64,000 bases of DNA from UBA4636 sp963650915 (GCA_963650915.1 CAVJMJ010000005.1:1-64000), one strand, 5' to 3'; shown: positions 44,220 through 52,904, counted from the first letter of the stretch. Notes: generated by a model not told the origin, from the sequence alone. Numbers and translations: made by a program.

Positions 44220-46475
44220 ATTGTCTTCCTCCTCGTAATTTTGACAATTATATTCTTGTTCTTCTAATTCTTGCTGTCTGCGAAGTTCCTCTTGTCTTTG
44301 TTGCTCTTCTAATTCTTGTTGTTTGCGGAGTTCCTCTTGTCTTTGTTGCTCTTCTAATTCTTGCTGTTTGCGGAGTTCCTCTTGTCTTTGTTGCTCTTCT
44401 AATTCTTGTTGTTTGCGAAGTTCCTCTTGTCTTTGCTCTTCGGCAAGTTCTTGTTGACGGCGGAGTTCCTCTTGAAGTTTTAAAAGTTCTTCTTTCTGTC
44501 TTTGGAATTCTTCCAATCTTTGTTGCTCTTCGCGTTCTTGTTGACGACGGAGTTCTTCTTGTCTTTGCTGTTCGGCAAGTTCTTGTTGTTTGCGGAGTTC
44601 TTCCTCACGCTGTTTTTCTTCTAATTCTTGCTGTCTGCGAAGTTCTTCTTGTCTTTGCTGTTCGGCAAGTTCTTGTTGACGACGGAGTTCCTCTTGAAGT
44701 TTTAAAAGTTCTTCTTTCTGTCTTTGGAATTCTTCCAATCTTTGCTTTTCCTCGAGTTCCTTTTGACGGCGGAGTTCTTCCTCACGCTGTTTTTCTTCGA
44801 GTTCTTGTTTGAGTTTTAACTCCTCTTGCCTTTTTTGTTCTTGGAGTGCTTGGTTTTCACGCATCGTGCGAATTTCTTCGTCACGTTTTGCGAGTTCTTG
44901 CTTCCAAGAAAGCATCATTTCTTCAAAAGCCTTTTGTCTGTCCATTGCCTCTTTTTCACGCTTTGCGACTTCTTCTTTCATTAAGGCTTCCGATTTTTCC
45001 TTTTCCGAAATGGCTTTGTTGACAGCCTCTTCTCGCTTTGCGGCTTCTTCCTTTTTTAAAGCCTCACTGCGGGCAAGTTCTTCTTCCTCACGCTGTTTTA
45101 ACGCTTGACTAACGGCAAGACGGATAAGTTCGTCTTGCGAAAGTGCGGGTTTTATATCTTCGGTTTCGGTAAGTTCTTGCGTTTGTTCTGCCGATTCTTC
45201 GACTTGTTCCGTGAATTCTTCGGATTGCTCTGACGATTCTTCGGCTTGTTCAGCCAAGTCGTCGTTTTCGGTAAGTTCTTCGGTTTCGGCTATCGCCTCG
45301 TCTATTTGTTCCGTCAAGTCGTCGGCTTCGACTGTCAAGTCGTCGGCTCGTTTTGTCAAGTCATCGGCTTGGGCAGTCAAGTCGTCGGCTTGGGCTATCG
45401 CCTCGTCTATTTGTCCGTCCAAAATATCTTCAAACTCGCTCGTCGAATCGTTTTCGACTTCGTCGAATCGTTCTTCTGCGATATCTTTGTCATCTTCGAT
45501 ATCTTCGGTTTCGTCGGACAAATTTTCTTGAATATCTTCAACTCCCGCCGATTCGTCATCGAATTCGTCTGTCGATTCGCTTTCGAATTCGTCTGTCGAT
45601 TCGTTTTCGGGTTCGCCAGTTGCGATTTTAATGTCGGGTTGGTATTCTTCGGCAGAATCGAGTGCTTCGGTTACGGATTCGCGAGGTTCGTTTTCTTCGT
45701 CGATTAACTCTTCGAGTTCTTCGGCTTCGTCTAAAGCCTCGTTATTTTCTGCTAAGTTTTCTTCTAAAACGTCTTCGACGTCGCTTGTTAAATCGTCTTT
45801 GACGTCGCTTGTTAAATCGTTTTCGACGTCGTCGGCTTGTCCGTCTAAAACATCTTCGGTTTCATCTGCCAAATCTTCGCCTTCGTCCGCCAAATCTTCG
45901 GATTTATCGGGTAAATCTTCGATTTCGTCTTCGGTGTCGTCTGTCAAATTCTCTTCTGTGTCGTCGTAATAGTCGTTTTCCGTTTGAGATTTGGCTTCCG
46001 ACGGGGTAAAATCGGCTTCGCCTTTCTCGTTGAGATAAACCGCCGTCGAATAATATTCTTCGTCGGAATTATCATCGGAATCATCTTTTACGGCGTAATG
46101 CTCGGTTTCGACTTCGTCGAACTCATCTTGAATTTCATTTTCGACTTCGTCGAGTCCGTCGAATTGTTCTTCATCTTCGACTTCGTCTGACTCATCTTGA
46201 TTTTCATCTTCGACTTCGTCGAGTTCGGACGAATCAAAATCGCTTACGGAATCGAAATTATTGTCGTCTTGAAAATTTTCGTCTTGTAAATTTTCGTCGT
46301 TAAAATTTTCGTTTAAGACTTCGGTTTCCTCGTCCAAAGTAGAAAGGTCTGCGGTTTCAATCGCCGTTACCTCGAGCGAGGTAATTTGTTCGGGCTTTAA
46401 GGCGCCGTAACCGCCGTTGCCCTTACCGAATTTGTGCTTCTTTTTGTTGATTTTTGATTGGTACTGCTGCTTCAT
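42816..46475 (-). CDS. ftsZ: FtsZ with a 752-residue acidic/coiled-coil N-terminal extension
   Basis: FtsZ is the tubulin-like GTPase that builds the division ring. In this 1219-residue ORF the FtsZ part begins at M753 and is complete: GVGGAGSNAV, the tubulin signature GGGTGTG (about 855-861), NLDFADV, a Q/N/G-rich C-terminal linker with two DSMSQGQRYD repeats, and the terminal peptide VPSFVRRLFGKK that binds FtsA/SepF. Before it lie a basic head (1-25), a very D/E-rich stretch (about 45-440, with ADDLT repeats near 362-390) and a Q/E/R-rich coiled coil (about 445-740, 15-residue repeats of the RKQQELEEQQRQEEL type). The long ORF has its own AGGGAGAG site before the ATG, so it is probably translated. 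An AGGAGG-ATG also stands at the FtsZ junction. It is the last gene of the dcw cluster, 182 bp after ftsA. A missed stop codon in the assembly is the main alternative to a real fusion. Confidence 0.88.
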   Translation of the reverse strand: MKQQYQSKINKKKHKFGKGNGGYGALKPEQITSLEVTAIETADLSTLDEETEVLNENFNDENLQDENFQDDNNFDSVSDFDSSELDEVEDENQDESDEVEDEEQFDGLDEVENEIQDEFDEVETEHYAVKDDSDDNSDEEYYSTAVYLNEKGEADFTPSEAKSQTENDYYDDTEENLTDDTEDEIEDLPDKSEDLADEGEDLADETEDVLDGQADDVENDLTSDVKDDLTSDVEDVLEENLAENNEALDEAEELEELIDEENEPRESVTEALDSAEEYQPDIKIATGEPENESTDEFESESTDEFDDESAGVEDIQENLSDETEDIEDDKDIAEERFDEVENDSTSEFEDILDGQIDEAIAQADDLTAQADDLTKRADDLTVEADDLTEQIDEAIAETEELTENDDLAEQAEESSEQSEEFTEQVEESAEQTQELTETEDIKPALSQDELIRLAVSQALKQREEEELARSEALKKEEAAKREEAVNKAISEKEKSEALMKEEVAKREKEAMDRQKAFEEMMLSWKQELAKRDEEIRTMRENQALQEQKRQEELKLKQELEEKQREEELRRQKELEEKQRLEEFQRQKEELLKLQEELRRQQELAEQQRQEELRRQQELEEKQREEELRKQQELAEQQRQEELRRQQEREEQQRLEEFQRQKEELLKLQEELRRQQELAEEQRQEELRKQQELEEQQRQEELRKQQELEEQQRQEELRKQQELEEQQRQEELRRQQELEEQEYNCQNYEEEDNMYTQNVAKIKVIGVGGAGSNAVNRMIELGVDTAEFVAVNTDKQALMLSLCDEENRIQIGAGITKGLGAGADPAVGEQSAEESKKALEEVVKGVDLLFIAAGMGGGTGTGAAPIVAKTAKDAGCVTVAVVTRPFHFEGKKREQNAKKGISNLAKYVDTIIIIPNDRLLEALPPDTPFVDALKYADDTLRQGICGIADLIATPSLINLDFADVRTILKNQGLAHMGVGKAKGENRVIEAVRQAVSSPLLETTIEGAHGIILNVTGGKDLSMSQVKEAADRVQEIIDPTANIIFGMNVNPDLQEEIIITIIATGFDKKVDDEESEQKPRPDFAFNVNRGQTLGQASETNERRENSNRNPEYMNISRNDGLNQNGGRTQSNQNGGYQGNGKPYEPTFPNGQSRYGSDSMSQGQRYDTDSMSQGQRYDEDQRYDEGREGEHSYKETAPEETNVKPERKSDVPSFVRRLFGKK
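44217..44234 (-). promoter_or_regulatory. Internal ribosome-binding site and start of FtsZ
   Basis: GAGGAGGA (44227-44234) lies inside codons for the EEED segment of the long ORF, 8 nt before the FtsZ ATG. The match to the anti-Shine-Dalgarno sequence is perfect over six bases. Confidence 0.85.
44262..44700. repeat. 45-bp in-frame coding repeats (coiled coil)
   Basis: Within the FtsZ extension, 45-bp units encode 15-residue EEL-RKQQELEEQQRQ repeats. The last four units near the FtsZ junction are nearly identical, so copy number could vary between strains. Confidence 0.85.
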
Positions 46476-46657
46476 AAAAACTCTCCCTAAAATATATTGC
46501 CATTCTCGTCAATGCTACGTTATTGCGGTTTATTAAAATGTATTACGATTCGTATTGTCGTTACGATTCGGTTTGGTGTTTACCAAAACATATCTTGGCT
46601 CTTCGATGTTATGTATTAAAAAATATCTCGGCTTTTCAACGTTACGGTATGCGGTTA

Positions 46658-47776
46658 TTAAAACATATCGTGGTTTAAGGCGTAGTTTAAAACGGCTAAA
46701 CTCGAACTGTCGTCTGGCTTGGACATATAAGCCGTTTTGGGGCGCACTATATTGACGGGCATTTCGATTCTTCCCGACAAATATTCGGCACCTCCGCGGA
46801 TATAAGAAATTCCGCCGCCGGTAATAGATACCGAAACGTTATGGGGTAACTTTACCCTGCTGTTTAATATTGCCTTGTCGAAATCTTCGGCAATTGCGTC
46901 TATAACGTACCTCGTTACGTCGTTTGAGGATGAAACGGGGAAATTATACTGCTCGTCCCCATACAAAACGACGTAGTTGCCGACGTCCATGTGTATACTT
47001 AAATTTATTTTGCGTTTCAACCTTTCGGCAACGTCGAACTCGACGTTGAATTTATCGTAAAGATACGCCGTTATATGCCCGCCGCCCACGGGGAAAACCC
47101 TTTCAAACAAGGCACCGTCACCCGACAACACCGTAAGTTGCGAGGTAGAATACCCTACGTCGAGCAAAATTTGAGTCGTTCTTCTTTCTTCTTTGGTAAA
47201 CAATAAAGAGCCTTCGGCAAGGGTTACGGGGATGAAAACGACCTCGTCCACCTTTAAACTTTTAAGCATCTTTCTCATGATTTCCATAAAATCACGCCTC
47301 GCCCCGTAAACGGAAACGTAGGAGGAAAGAGATGACGTTTTTAAGCCTAAAACATCGTCGCAACGCAATCCGCCGTCAATCAAAAAACAGACGGCGTTGC
47401 GCGAGATTATCTCGTAATCGCCGGTGTCGAGACCATGGCATGCTCCGTCGAAAAACTCGGTTAAATCCTTGGGGCGAATGCGCTTTTTACGGTTGTAAAA
47501 GGCGCGTTGCTCGGTGTTGAACAAACGCAAAAATTCGCCCGGCACGCCGACGTAAACTTTATTCAAGCGTGCCTTTGCCGAAGCCGAAACGGATTTTAAA
47601 CTTTTAGAAACGGCGTTATATAAATTCCCTTCGTTGATTTTATCGCCGTCGAAAGCGTCGTGAACACACTTTCTTATGGCACGAATGGTGAAATTGTTGT
47701 TAATTCCGTTTTCGCCGATTAGTGCGGTAAGAGAGTAGCTTCCTACGTCGATTACCGCAACCGCGTCTTTTAACAT
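46658..47776 (-). CDS. ftsA: Cell division protein FtsA
   Basis: FtsA is the actin-like protein that ties FtsZ filaments to the membrane. The 372 residues contain the phosphate-1 motif AVIDVGSYSLTALIG, the 1C (SHS2) domain region (about 80-170), phosphate 2 LLDVGYSTSQLTV, and SITGGGISYIRGG. No amphipathic C-terminal membrane helix is obvious (the end is SSLAVLNYALNHDMF), and the protein is shorter than many FtsA (about 400-420). A GAGGTAAA site precedes the ATG. Gaps on both sides (182 and 220 bp) carry short repeats. Confidence 0.9.
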   Translation of the reverse strand: MLKDAVAVIDVGSYSLTALIGENGINNNFTIRAIRKCVHDAFDGDKINEGNLYNAVSKSLKSVSASAKARLNKVYVGVPGEFLRLFNTEQRAFYNRKKRIRPKDLTEFFDGACHGLDTGDYEIISRNAVCFLIDGGLRCDDVLGLKTSSLSSYVSVYGARRDFMEIMRKMLKSLKVDEVVFIPVTLAEGSLLFTKEERRTTQILLDVGYSTSQLTVLSGDGALFERVFPVGGGHITAYLYDKFNVEFDVAERLKRKINLSIHMDVGNYVVLYGDEQYNFPVSSSNDVTRYVIDAIAEDFDKAILNSRVKLPHNVSVSITGGGISYIRGGAEYLSGRIEMPVNIVRPKTAYMSKPDDSSSLAVLNYALNHDMF

Positions 47777-47915
47777 GATTTTACCTCATTGGTTTATTCG
47801 TAATTTATAGGCTTTTTTATTCGTAGTTTAAACGCTCTTTTGAAACGACCCGTTTAGTAGTTTAAACGCCCTCGTTTAAACTACCCTTGTTTATTTTTAG
47901 TAAAGACCGATTTGA

Positions 47916-47997
47916 GCGGGCGTTTATGCAGGCGTTTTTATATTTGCGCACTTTTTGCGGGCGTTTATGAAGGCGTTTTCGTATTTGCGCACTTTAT
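47916..47997. repeat. 41-bp tandem duplication before ftsA
   Basis: Two units starting GCGGGCGTTTATG(C/A)AGGCG at 47916 and 47957. The second unit reaches the ftsQ stop codon. Confidence 0.88.
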
Positions 47998-48770
47998 TAA
48001 ACGTTTTGCCTCGTGTAGACAGCCGTAACCTTGCCGGAATCCGATAAGGTGTAACTTTCTATAACGCCACAAATAAGATCACCGCCGTTTAGCCCGTTGT
48101 ATTTTGAAATTGCCGCCAAAACCTTTTCCTGAGTTTTTTCGGCGGCTTTATAGACGAGTATCTTTAAACCGCTACGCATGTTTATTTCTATACGGTAATT
48201 CCCCTTTTCGGGCGTTTCTATAACGGCAACGGAAGATAAATAATCTCTGGGACTCGAAAAACAGGATATTGCCGTTTTTAAAGAGTTAAAAACTTCTTCG
48301 TCGGGATAAACAAGCGGTTTTTTGAGTTCAACCGTCGGTTGAATTTCCGTTTTGAATTCTATCAAAACGTCTGATAACCCGTCTGCGGGGTTTATAAGGG
48401 TTTCACGCTTTCTAAGCACCGAAAAGTCGTCGTCCAAAACGTAGATTTCGTCGTTGTAAACAATAGCGAATCTTTCCTCGTCGGAATACAGGTTTACTTC
48501 CAAAGAAAAGGGGTAATTTTTATTTACGCTTTTGACTTTGAAGCCCGTTTTCGCAACCACCCTTTCTTTAACCTCGTCGGTGTTTAAAAAGAGAAGATTT
48601 TTGCCTTTATACTCGGATAAAACCTGCATGCAAAGTTCGTAGTCTTCAAAAGAGTAAGCCGAATAATTTACGTTGATGTCGCTCACCCTCGTAACGGTAA
48701 CGAAAACGAGCGCAAAGTATAAACAAAGCGCAATTATTCCCGATATTAAAACCGTCTTTTTGTAATTCAT
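47997..48770 (-). CDS. ftsQ: Division protein FtsQ/DivIB
   Basis: DivIB/FtsQ is a bitopic membrane protein of the divisome core with FtsL and FtsB/DivIC. The 257 residues have a short cytoplasmic start, one membrane helix (about 7-27) and an extracellular part with a POTRA-like domain (about 33-105, FEDYELCMQVLSEYKGKNLLFL...) and the beta domain. Order ftsQ-ftsA-ftsZ is classical. Strong GAGG ribosome-binding site. Confidence 0.88.
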   Translation of the reverse strand: MNYKKTVLISGIIALCLYFALVFVTVTRVSDINVNYSAYSFEDYELCMQVLSEYKGKNLLFLNTDEVKERVVAKTGFKVKSVNKNYPFSLEVNLYSDEERFAIVYNDEIYVLDDDFSVLRKRETLINPADGLSDVLIEFKTEIQPTVELKKPLVYPDEEVFNSLKTAISCFSSPRDYLSSVAVIETPEKGNYRIEINMRSGLKILVYKAAEKTQEKVLAAISKYNGLNGGDLICGVIESYTLSDSGKVTAVYTRQNV

Positions 48771-48794
48771 GTTTCGTCCTCGTTAAGGTAAATT

Positions 48795-50069
48795 TTATCG
48801 GTCGCAAAATAATTTTATGTCTGCGCCCGCATTGCTGAGTTTTTTGTCGAAATCTTCATAACCGCGCATTATTACTTCGGCGTTTTCGACTACCGAAAAA
48901 CCTTCGATTTTTAAAGCCGTCACGGTAAGCCCCGCACCCCCTCTTAAATCGGGTGCTACCATATCCGCACCGTGTAATCTCCCGCCGTTGACGGTAACCG
49001 TTTTGCCATCCGTTTTAAACGACGCACCCGTTTTTTCAAGTTCTTGTAAATACTGAAAACGATTGTCGAAAACTGATTCGGTTACGACGGTACTTCCTTT
49101 TAAAGCCGCCGCCGAGCAAGTGATTATTGGTTGAAGGTCGGTCGGGAATAACGGATAGGGACCCGTTTTTATCGTACCGAAGGCTAAATTTTCCCCGCGC
49201 GATTGTATATATATCTTATCACTATATATCTTAACATATAAGTCACCGTTTTTGCAAGTATTATCGAGAATTTTTTTCGTTAAAGACGAAATATTTTGGC
49301 TGTTTATACCGCAAATTTCCACCTTTCCGCCCAAAAGGTAAGAAAGTGTCAAATAGGTACCGCCTTCTATCCTGTCCGAGATAGGACGGTAACTTATTTC
49401 GCCGTTAAGTTTATTTACTCCCGATATTACGATTTCGTCGGATCCGCCGCCTTTTATCCTTGCTCCGCACCTGTTTAAAAAGTCGCACAAGTCCTTGACT
49501 TCGGGTTCTTTTGCCGAATTTTTTATAACCGTTTCGTCTTTTGCGGTAACGGCGGCTAAAATAAGATTTTCCGTAGCCCCGACGGAAGGATAGCGCAAAT
49601 TTATTTTGCAACCTTTTAAACAACTCGTAAATAACGTCACGTATTCATCGGTTTCAAAAACTTCGGCACCCAGTTTTTTAAGCCCGTCGAGGTGAATGTC
49701 GACGGGACGGGTACCTAACTTGCAACCGCCCGGTTTGGGAATTTTAGCATAGCCGAACCTACTTAAAAGAGCCCCCGTCAGAAAAAAGGACGCGCGAATT
49801 TTAGACGCCGTGTTTTTCGGCAATTCGGGCGTAAAAATAGGTCGTCCGTCAATTTCAAGACCGCCTTTTTTACGCTTGACCGAAGCTCCTATCGACGTTA
49901 AAACTTCGCTTAAAACTTTTACGTCGCCGATATCGGGGCAATCCTCTATAAAAACTTTACCGTCCGTCAAGGAAGATGCGCACATTAAAGTCAGTGCGGA
50001 ATTTTTAGCGGGGCTTATTTTTATTTCGCCGTATAAACTTTTCCCGCCGTTTATTAAATAACTCGACAT
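48795..50069 (-). CDS. murA: UDP-N-acetylglucosamine 1-carboxyvinyltransferase
   Basis: MurA makes the first committed step of peptidoglycan synthesis, adding enolpyruvate from PEP to UDP-GlcNAc; fosfomycin targets its cysteine. The catalytic cysteine lies in KPGGCKLGTRPVDIHLDGL (near residue 115). Standard length (424), start SYLINGGKSLYGEIKISPAKNSAL. It lies in the dcw cluster, where murG would be expected in many bacteria; murG, murC and murF are not in this window. Confidence 0.95.
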   Translation of the reverse strand: MSSYLINGGKSLYGEIKISPAKNSALTLMCASSLTDGKVFIEDCPDIGDVKVLSEVLTSIGASVKRKKGGLEIDGRPIFTPELPKNTASKIRASFFLTGALLSRFGYAKIPKPGGCKLGTRPVDIHLDGLKKLGAEVFETDEYVTLFTSCLKGCKINLRYPSVGATENLILAAVTAKDETVIKNSAKEPEVKDLCDFLNRCGARIKGGGSDEIVISGVNKLNGEISYRPISDRIEGGTYLTLSYLLGGKVEICGINSQNISSLTKKILDNTCKNGDLYVKIYSDKIYIQSRGENLAFGTIKTGPYPLFPTDLQPIITCSAAALKGSTVVTESVFDNRFQYLQELEKTGASFKTDGKTVTVNGGRLHGADMVAPDLRGGAGLTVTALKIEGFSVVENAEVIMRGYEDFDKKLSNAGADIKLFCDR

Positions 50070-50398
50070 AAAATTCCCGAAAGCGGAGAGGGTTCTTTTA
50101 AAAAAACTTGCCGTTAAAGCCGTAAATAACTACGAAAAAGCCCTTCCGCAACACAATTTATAGTATGCGAAAAGGCTTATATTAGTTAATTTTATGCGGT
50201 GGGGTTTTAGATACGCCTTACCACACGATTTACGATGTGATTAACGGTGTGATTTGCTGCGTGATTTTCGGTGTGATTTAAGATGTGATTTTCGGTATGA
50301 TTTTCGGTGTGATTTACGGTATGATTTACGGGGTTGATTTGCGATGTGATTAACGGTGTGATTTAAGATGTGAGTTACGCTGCGGGTTAAGATGTGAT
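50070..50398. repeat. murA-ftsW gap with 12-bp degenerate repeats and a terminator
   Basis: A terminator-like hairpin lies at about 50135-50185 (AAGCCTTTTCGCA.../TGCGGAAGGGCTTTTT on the minus strand). From about 50225 to 50398 runs a degenerate ~12-bp tandem repeat of (A)GATGTGATTTACGG type (about 15 copies). The ftsW stop codon is part of the last unit. No gene is seen. Confidence 0.88.
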
Positions 50399-51523
50399 TT
50401 ACGGGGTGACGCAGTTTAGAGGTTGAGAAATTTTTCTTTCTTTTGAAACGTTATATATAACGCCGAACGCCGACATAAAAGCGATTACCGAGGTATTACC
50501 CGACGAAATAAGGGGTAGAGGTAAGCCCGTCGGCGGTATCGAACCCGTGACGACGAGGGCGTTTACGGTAAGTTGCACGGCGTATACGTTCGTTATGCCC
50601 AAAGTTAACAGATAACCGAAAAAATCTTCCGACTTTTTTGCGACCTTTATGCACCTGAAAACGAGAAACGCCATGACCGAAAAGAGTATGACGGTTCCGA
50701 CAAACCCCGTTTCCTCCCCTATTACCGATAAAATAAAATCGCTTTCGGAAAAGGGAAGAAATCTGTATTTTTGGCGGGAATTGAAAAGTCCGACGCCGAA
50801 AAGTCCGCCAGAGCCAAGTCCGTAAAGGGACTGCAAAAGTTGATAGCCTTCACCTTTGGGCGTTTCCCACGGGTTTAAAAAGGCGGTAAGCCGTTTCAAC
50901 CTATAAGGCTCCAAAACGATAAGGGCGGGCACTGCTAACAAAAGAGGCACTGAAAGCATAAGTAAATGCTTCGTTTTTACACCCGCCAAAAAAAGCACGG
51001 AAAGCATTACCGCCACCAAACACACGGTTATCGACATATTGGGTTCGAGCATTATAAGAAGACACATTACTCCTCCCGACAAGACGGGTAAAATTATGCC
51101 TTTGAAACTTCTTGCCCGTGACGGCGATACATAAAAATATTCGGCTACGAAAAATACGTAACAAAATTTTGCTATTTCGGACGATTGTAAGGTGAAAAAG
51201 CCTAAGTTTATCCAACGCTTGGCACCGTAAACTTCCACGGATAAAAAAGGCAGAAAACAAAGGGCTAAAAGTATTACGCCTATAAGATACAGCCACTTGG
51301 TTTTACCTATGTATTTTCGGTAATCGATATTTGCGGTAACCGCCATTGCCACAAGCCCGACAACAAAACCGGCACTTTGCTTTACGGCAAAGTAATAAGG
51401 GTTATTATAATCGGCTTCGGCTACGTAACTCGACGCCGAATACACCGCCACAATGCCGTAAAGGGCGAGGGCGATTACCGTAACGGGTATAAATAAGTCG
51501 CCGTCAATCGCCCGTTTCTTCAT
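50399..51523 (-). CDS. ftsW: FtsW/RodA/SpoVE-family peptidoglycan polymerase
   Basis: FtsW polymerises lipid II at the septum together with a class B PBP. About ten membrane helices are visible, with the family motifs YGAKRWINLGFFTLQSSE, FLNPWETPKGEGYQLLQSL, ESDFILSVIGEETGF and PTGLPLPLISSGNTS. I choose the ATG 51521-51523 (MKKRAIDGDLF), 5 nt after AGGGG. The frame runs 41 codons further back into murD, but that part is the murD shadow. The start overlaps murD by 20 bp. Confidence 0.95.
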   Translation of the reverse strand: MKKRAIDGDLFIPVTVIALALYGIVAVYSASSYVAEADYNNPYYFAVKQSAGFVVGLVAMAVTANIDYRKYIGKTKWLYLIGVILLALCFLPFLSVEVYGAKRWINLGFFTLQSSEIAKFCYVFFVAEYFYVSPSRARSFKGIILPVLSGGVMCLLIMLEPNMSITVCLVAVMLSVLFLAGVKTKHLLMLSVPLLLAVPALIVLEPYRLKRLTAFLNPWETPKGEGYQLLQSLYGLGSGGLFGVGLFNSRQKYRFLPFSESDFILSVIGEETGFVGTVILFSVMAFLVFRCIKVAKKSEDFFGYLLTLGITNVYAVQLTVNALVVTGSIPPTGLPLPLISSGNTSVIAFMSAFGVIYNVSKERKISQPLNCVTP

Positions 51524-52889
51524 TAAGTCCCCTGACAAGACAGTTAAACCGTTCGCCTCTGTCGACGTAATTTTTGAAAGCGTCGAAACTCGAAGTCGCA
51601 GGCGAAAACAAAACGGCTTCGCCTTCCCCCGCCGTGGATTTTGCAAGACGAAGCGCAGTCAATAAATCTAAAACGACTGAGGCTTCCACTCCCGTTTTTC
51701 TTGCGCAATTTAACATGTCGTAACGACTTTCCCCGATTAAAATTACCTGCTTTATTTTATCGGCGTTATTTTTTATCGTGTTAAAAATGCAGGTAAAATC
51801 TTGATTTTTGTTTTTACCGCCCATAATAAGCACCCCGCTTTTATTTAAGGCTTCTATGGCTTTTACGGTAGAGTCGGCGTTTGTGGATTTCGAGTCGTTT
51901 ATATAGGTTACGCCGTTATATTCGCCGACGGTTTCCATGCGGTATTTTAAGCCTTTAAAGTCGGTAAACGTATTAACTATATCTTCCGTTTTAAGTCCGT
52001 AAATTTTTAAGGCGCATAGGGCGGCAAGGGCGTTTTCGATATTATGCTCCCCCATTATTTGCAAATCGCAAACGGGCATAATTTCTTCGCCGAAGTAATA
52101 AATTTTTTCATCCTTTAAGTAAGCCCCTTTAACCTCTTCTTTGGTCGAAAACCAAACGATTTCAGAACGTAAATCTTTAGCAAAACTTCTGACGATTTCG
52201 TCGTCGTAGTTTAAAACCGCCCACTCGCTTTCACGCTGATTTTTAAAAAGCCTCTTTTTTAAATAAATGTAATTTTGCATGTCGTAATGTCTGTCGAGAT
52301 GGTCTTCGCTTACGTTAAGCATTACCCCTATGTGCGGGGTAAAAAGATGTACCGTTTCAAGTTGAAAGGAGGAAACTTCGACTACGCAAACGTCGGTTTG
52401 GGTGGTTTCGTCGGCGTGCTTTATAAAGGGCGTACCTACGTTGCCCAATAGATACGACGATTCTCCGCTATCCGACAAAGCCTTTCCGATAAGGGTCGAA
52501 ACGGTGGTTTTTCCGTTCGTCCCCGTCACGGCGATTATAGGGGCTTTCGAGTTTAAATAGGCAAGTTCGGTTTCGCCTATTATACGCTTATTCAGTCTTT
52601 TAAGCCTTACCGCAATCGGGTTGTCGACGGGAACGGCAGGGCTTAAAACAATAGTGTCGTAATTGGTCAAATAATTTTTACGCTCATCGTAATTTTCTTC
52701 GTTTTCTTCGATATCATGCGCGATTTTGGCTCCTTTTTCAACAAGACGCAAGCACTCTTTAGAGGATAAAACTTCTTTATCCTCGTCGAATATCCCCACG
52801 ACGGCGTTTTTAGAAAGCAAAAATTCGGCACACTCGATACCGCTTTTTTTCATTCCGAAAACGAGATATTTTTCATTGCTATATTTCAT
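51504..52889 (-). CDS. murD: UDP-N-acetylmuramoyl-L-alanine--D-glutamate ligase
   Basis: MurD adds D-glutamate to the muropeptide precursor in the cytoplasm. The 461 residues carry the Rossmann-like domain, the ATP site VTGTNGKTTVSTLIG, and the C-terminal ligase domain (YINDSKSTNADST, SPATSSFD-F). A GAGGTAAT site precedes the start. It lies between mraY (16 bp) and ftsW (20-bp overlap), so it is co-translated. Confidence 0.96.
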   Translation of the reverse strand: MKYSNEKYLVFGMKKSGIECAEFLLSKNAVVGIFDEDKEVLSSKECLRLVEKGAKIAHDIEENEENYDERKNYLTNYDTIVLSPAVPVDNPIAVRLKRLNKRIIGETELAYLNSKAPIIAVTGTNGKTTVSTLIGKALSDSGESSYLLGNVGTPFIKHADETTQTDVCVVEVSSFQLETVHLFTPHIGVMLNVSEDHLDRHYDMQNYIYLKKRLFKNQRESEWAVLNYDDEIVRSFAKDLRSEIVWFSTKEEVKGAYLKDEKIYYFGEEIMPVCDLQIMGEHNIENALAALCALKIYGLKTEDIVNTFTDFKGLKYRMETVGEYNGVTYINDSKSTNADSTVKAIEALNKSGVLIMGGKNKNQDFTCIFNTIKNNADKIKQVILIGESRYDMLNCARKTGVEASVVLDLLTALRLAKSTAGEGEAVLFSPATSSFDAFKNYVDRGERFNCLVRGLNEETGD

Positions 52890-52904
52890 TTATTACCTCA
52901 TATA

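Noticed and set aside
44198..45969. Plus-strand frames opposite the FtsZ extension (V/L-rich or S-rich proteins)
   Set aside because: They are antisense shadows of the 45-bp coiled-coil and acidic repeats, without ribosome-binding sites.
51524..51646. 41 extra N-terminal codons of ftsW
   Set aside because: They overlap the murD gene; the start MKKRAIDGDLF has an AGGGG site.
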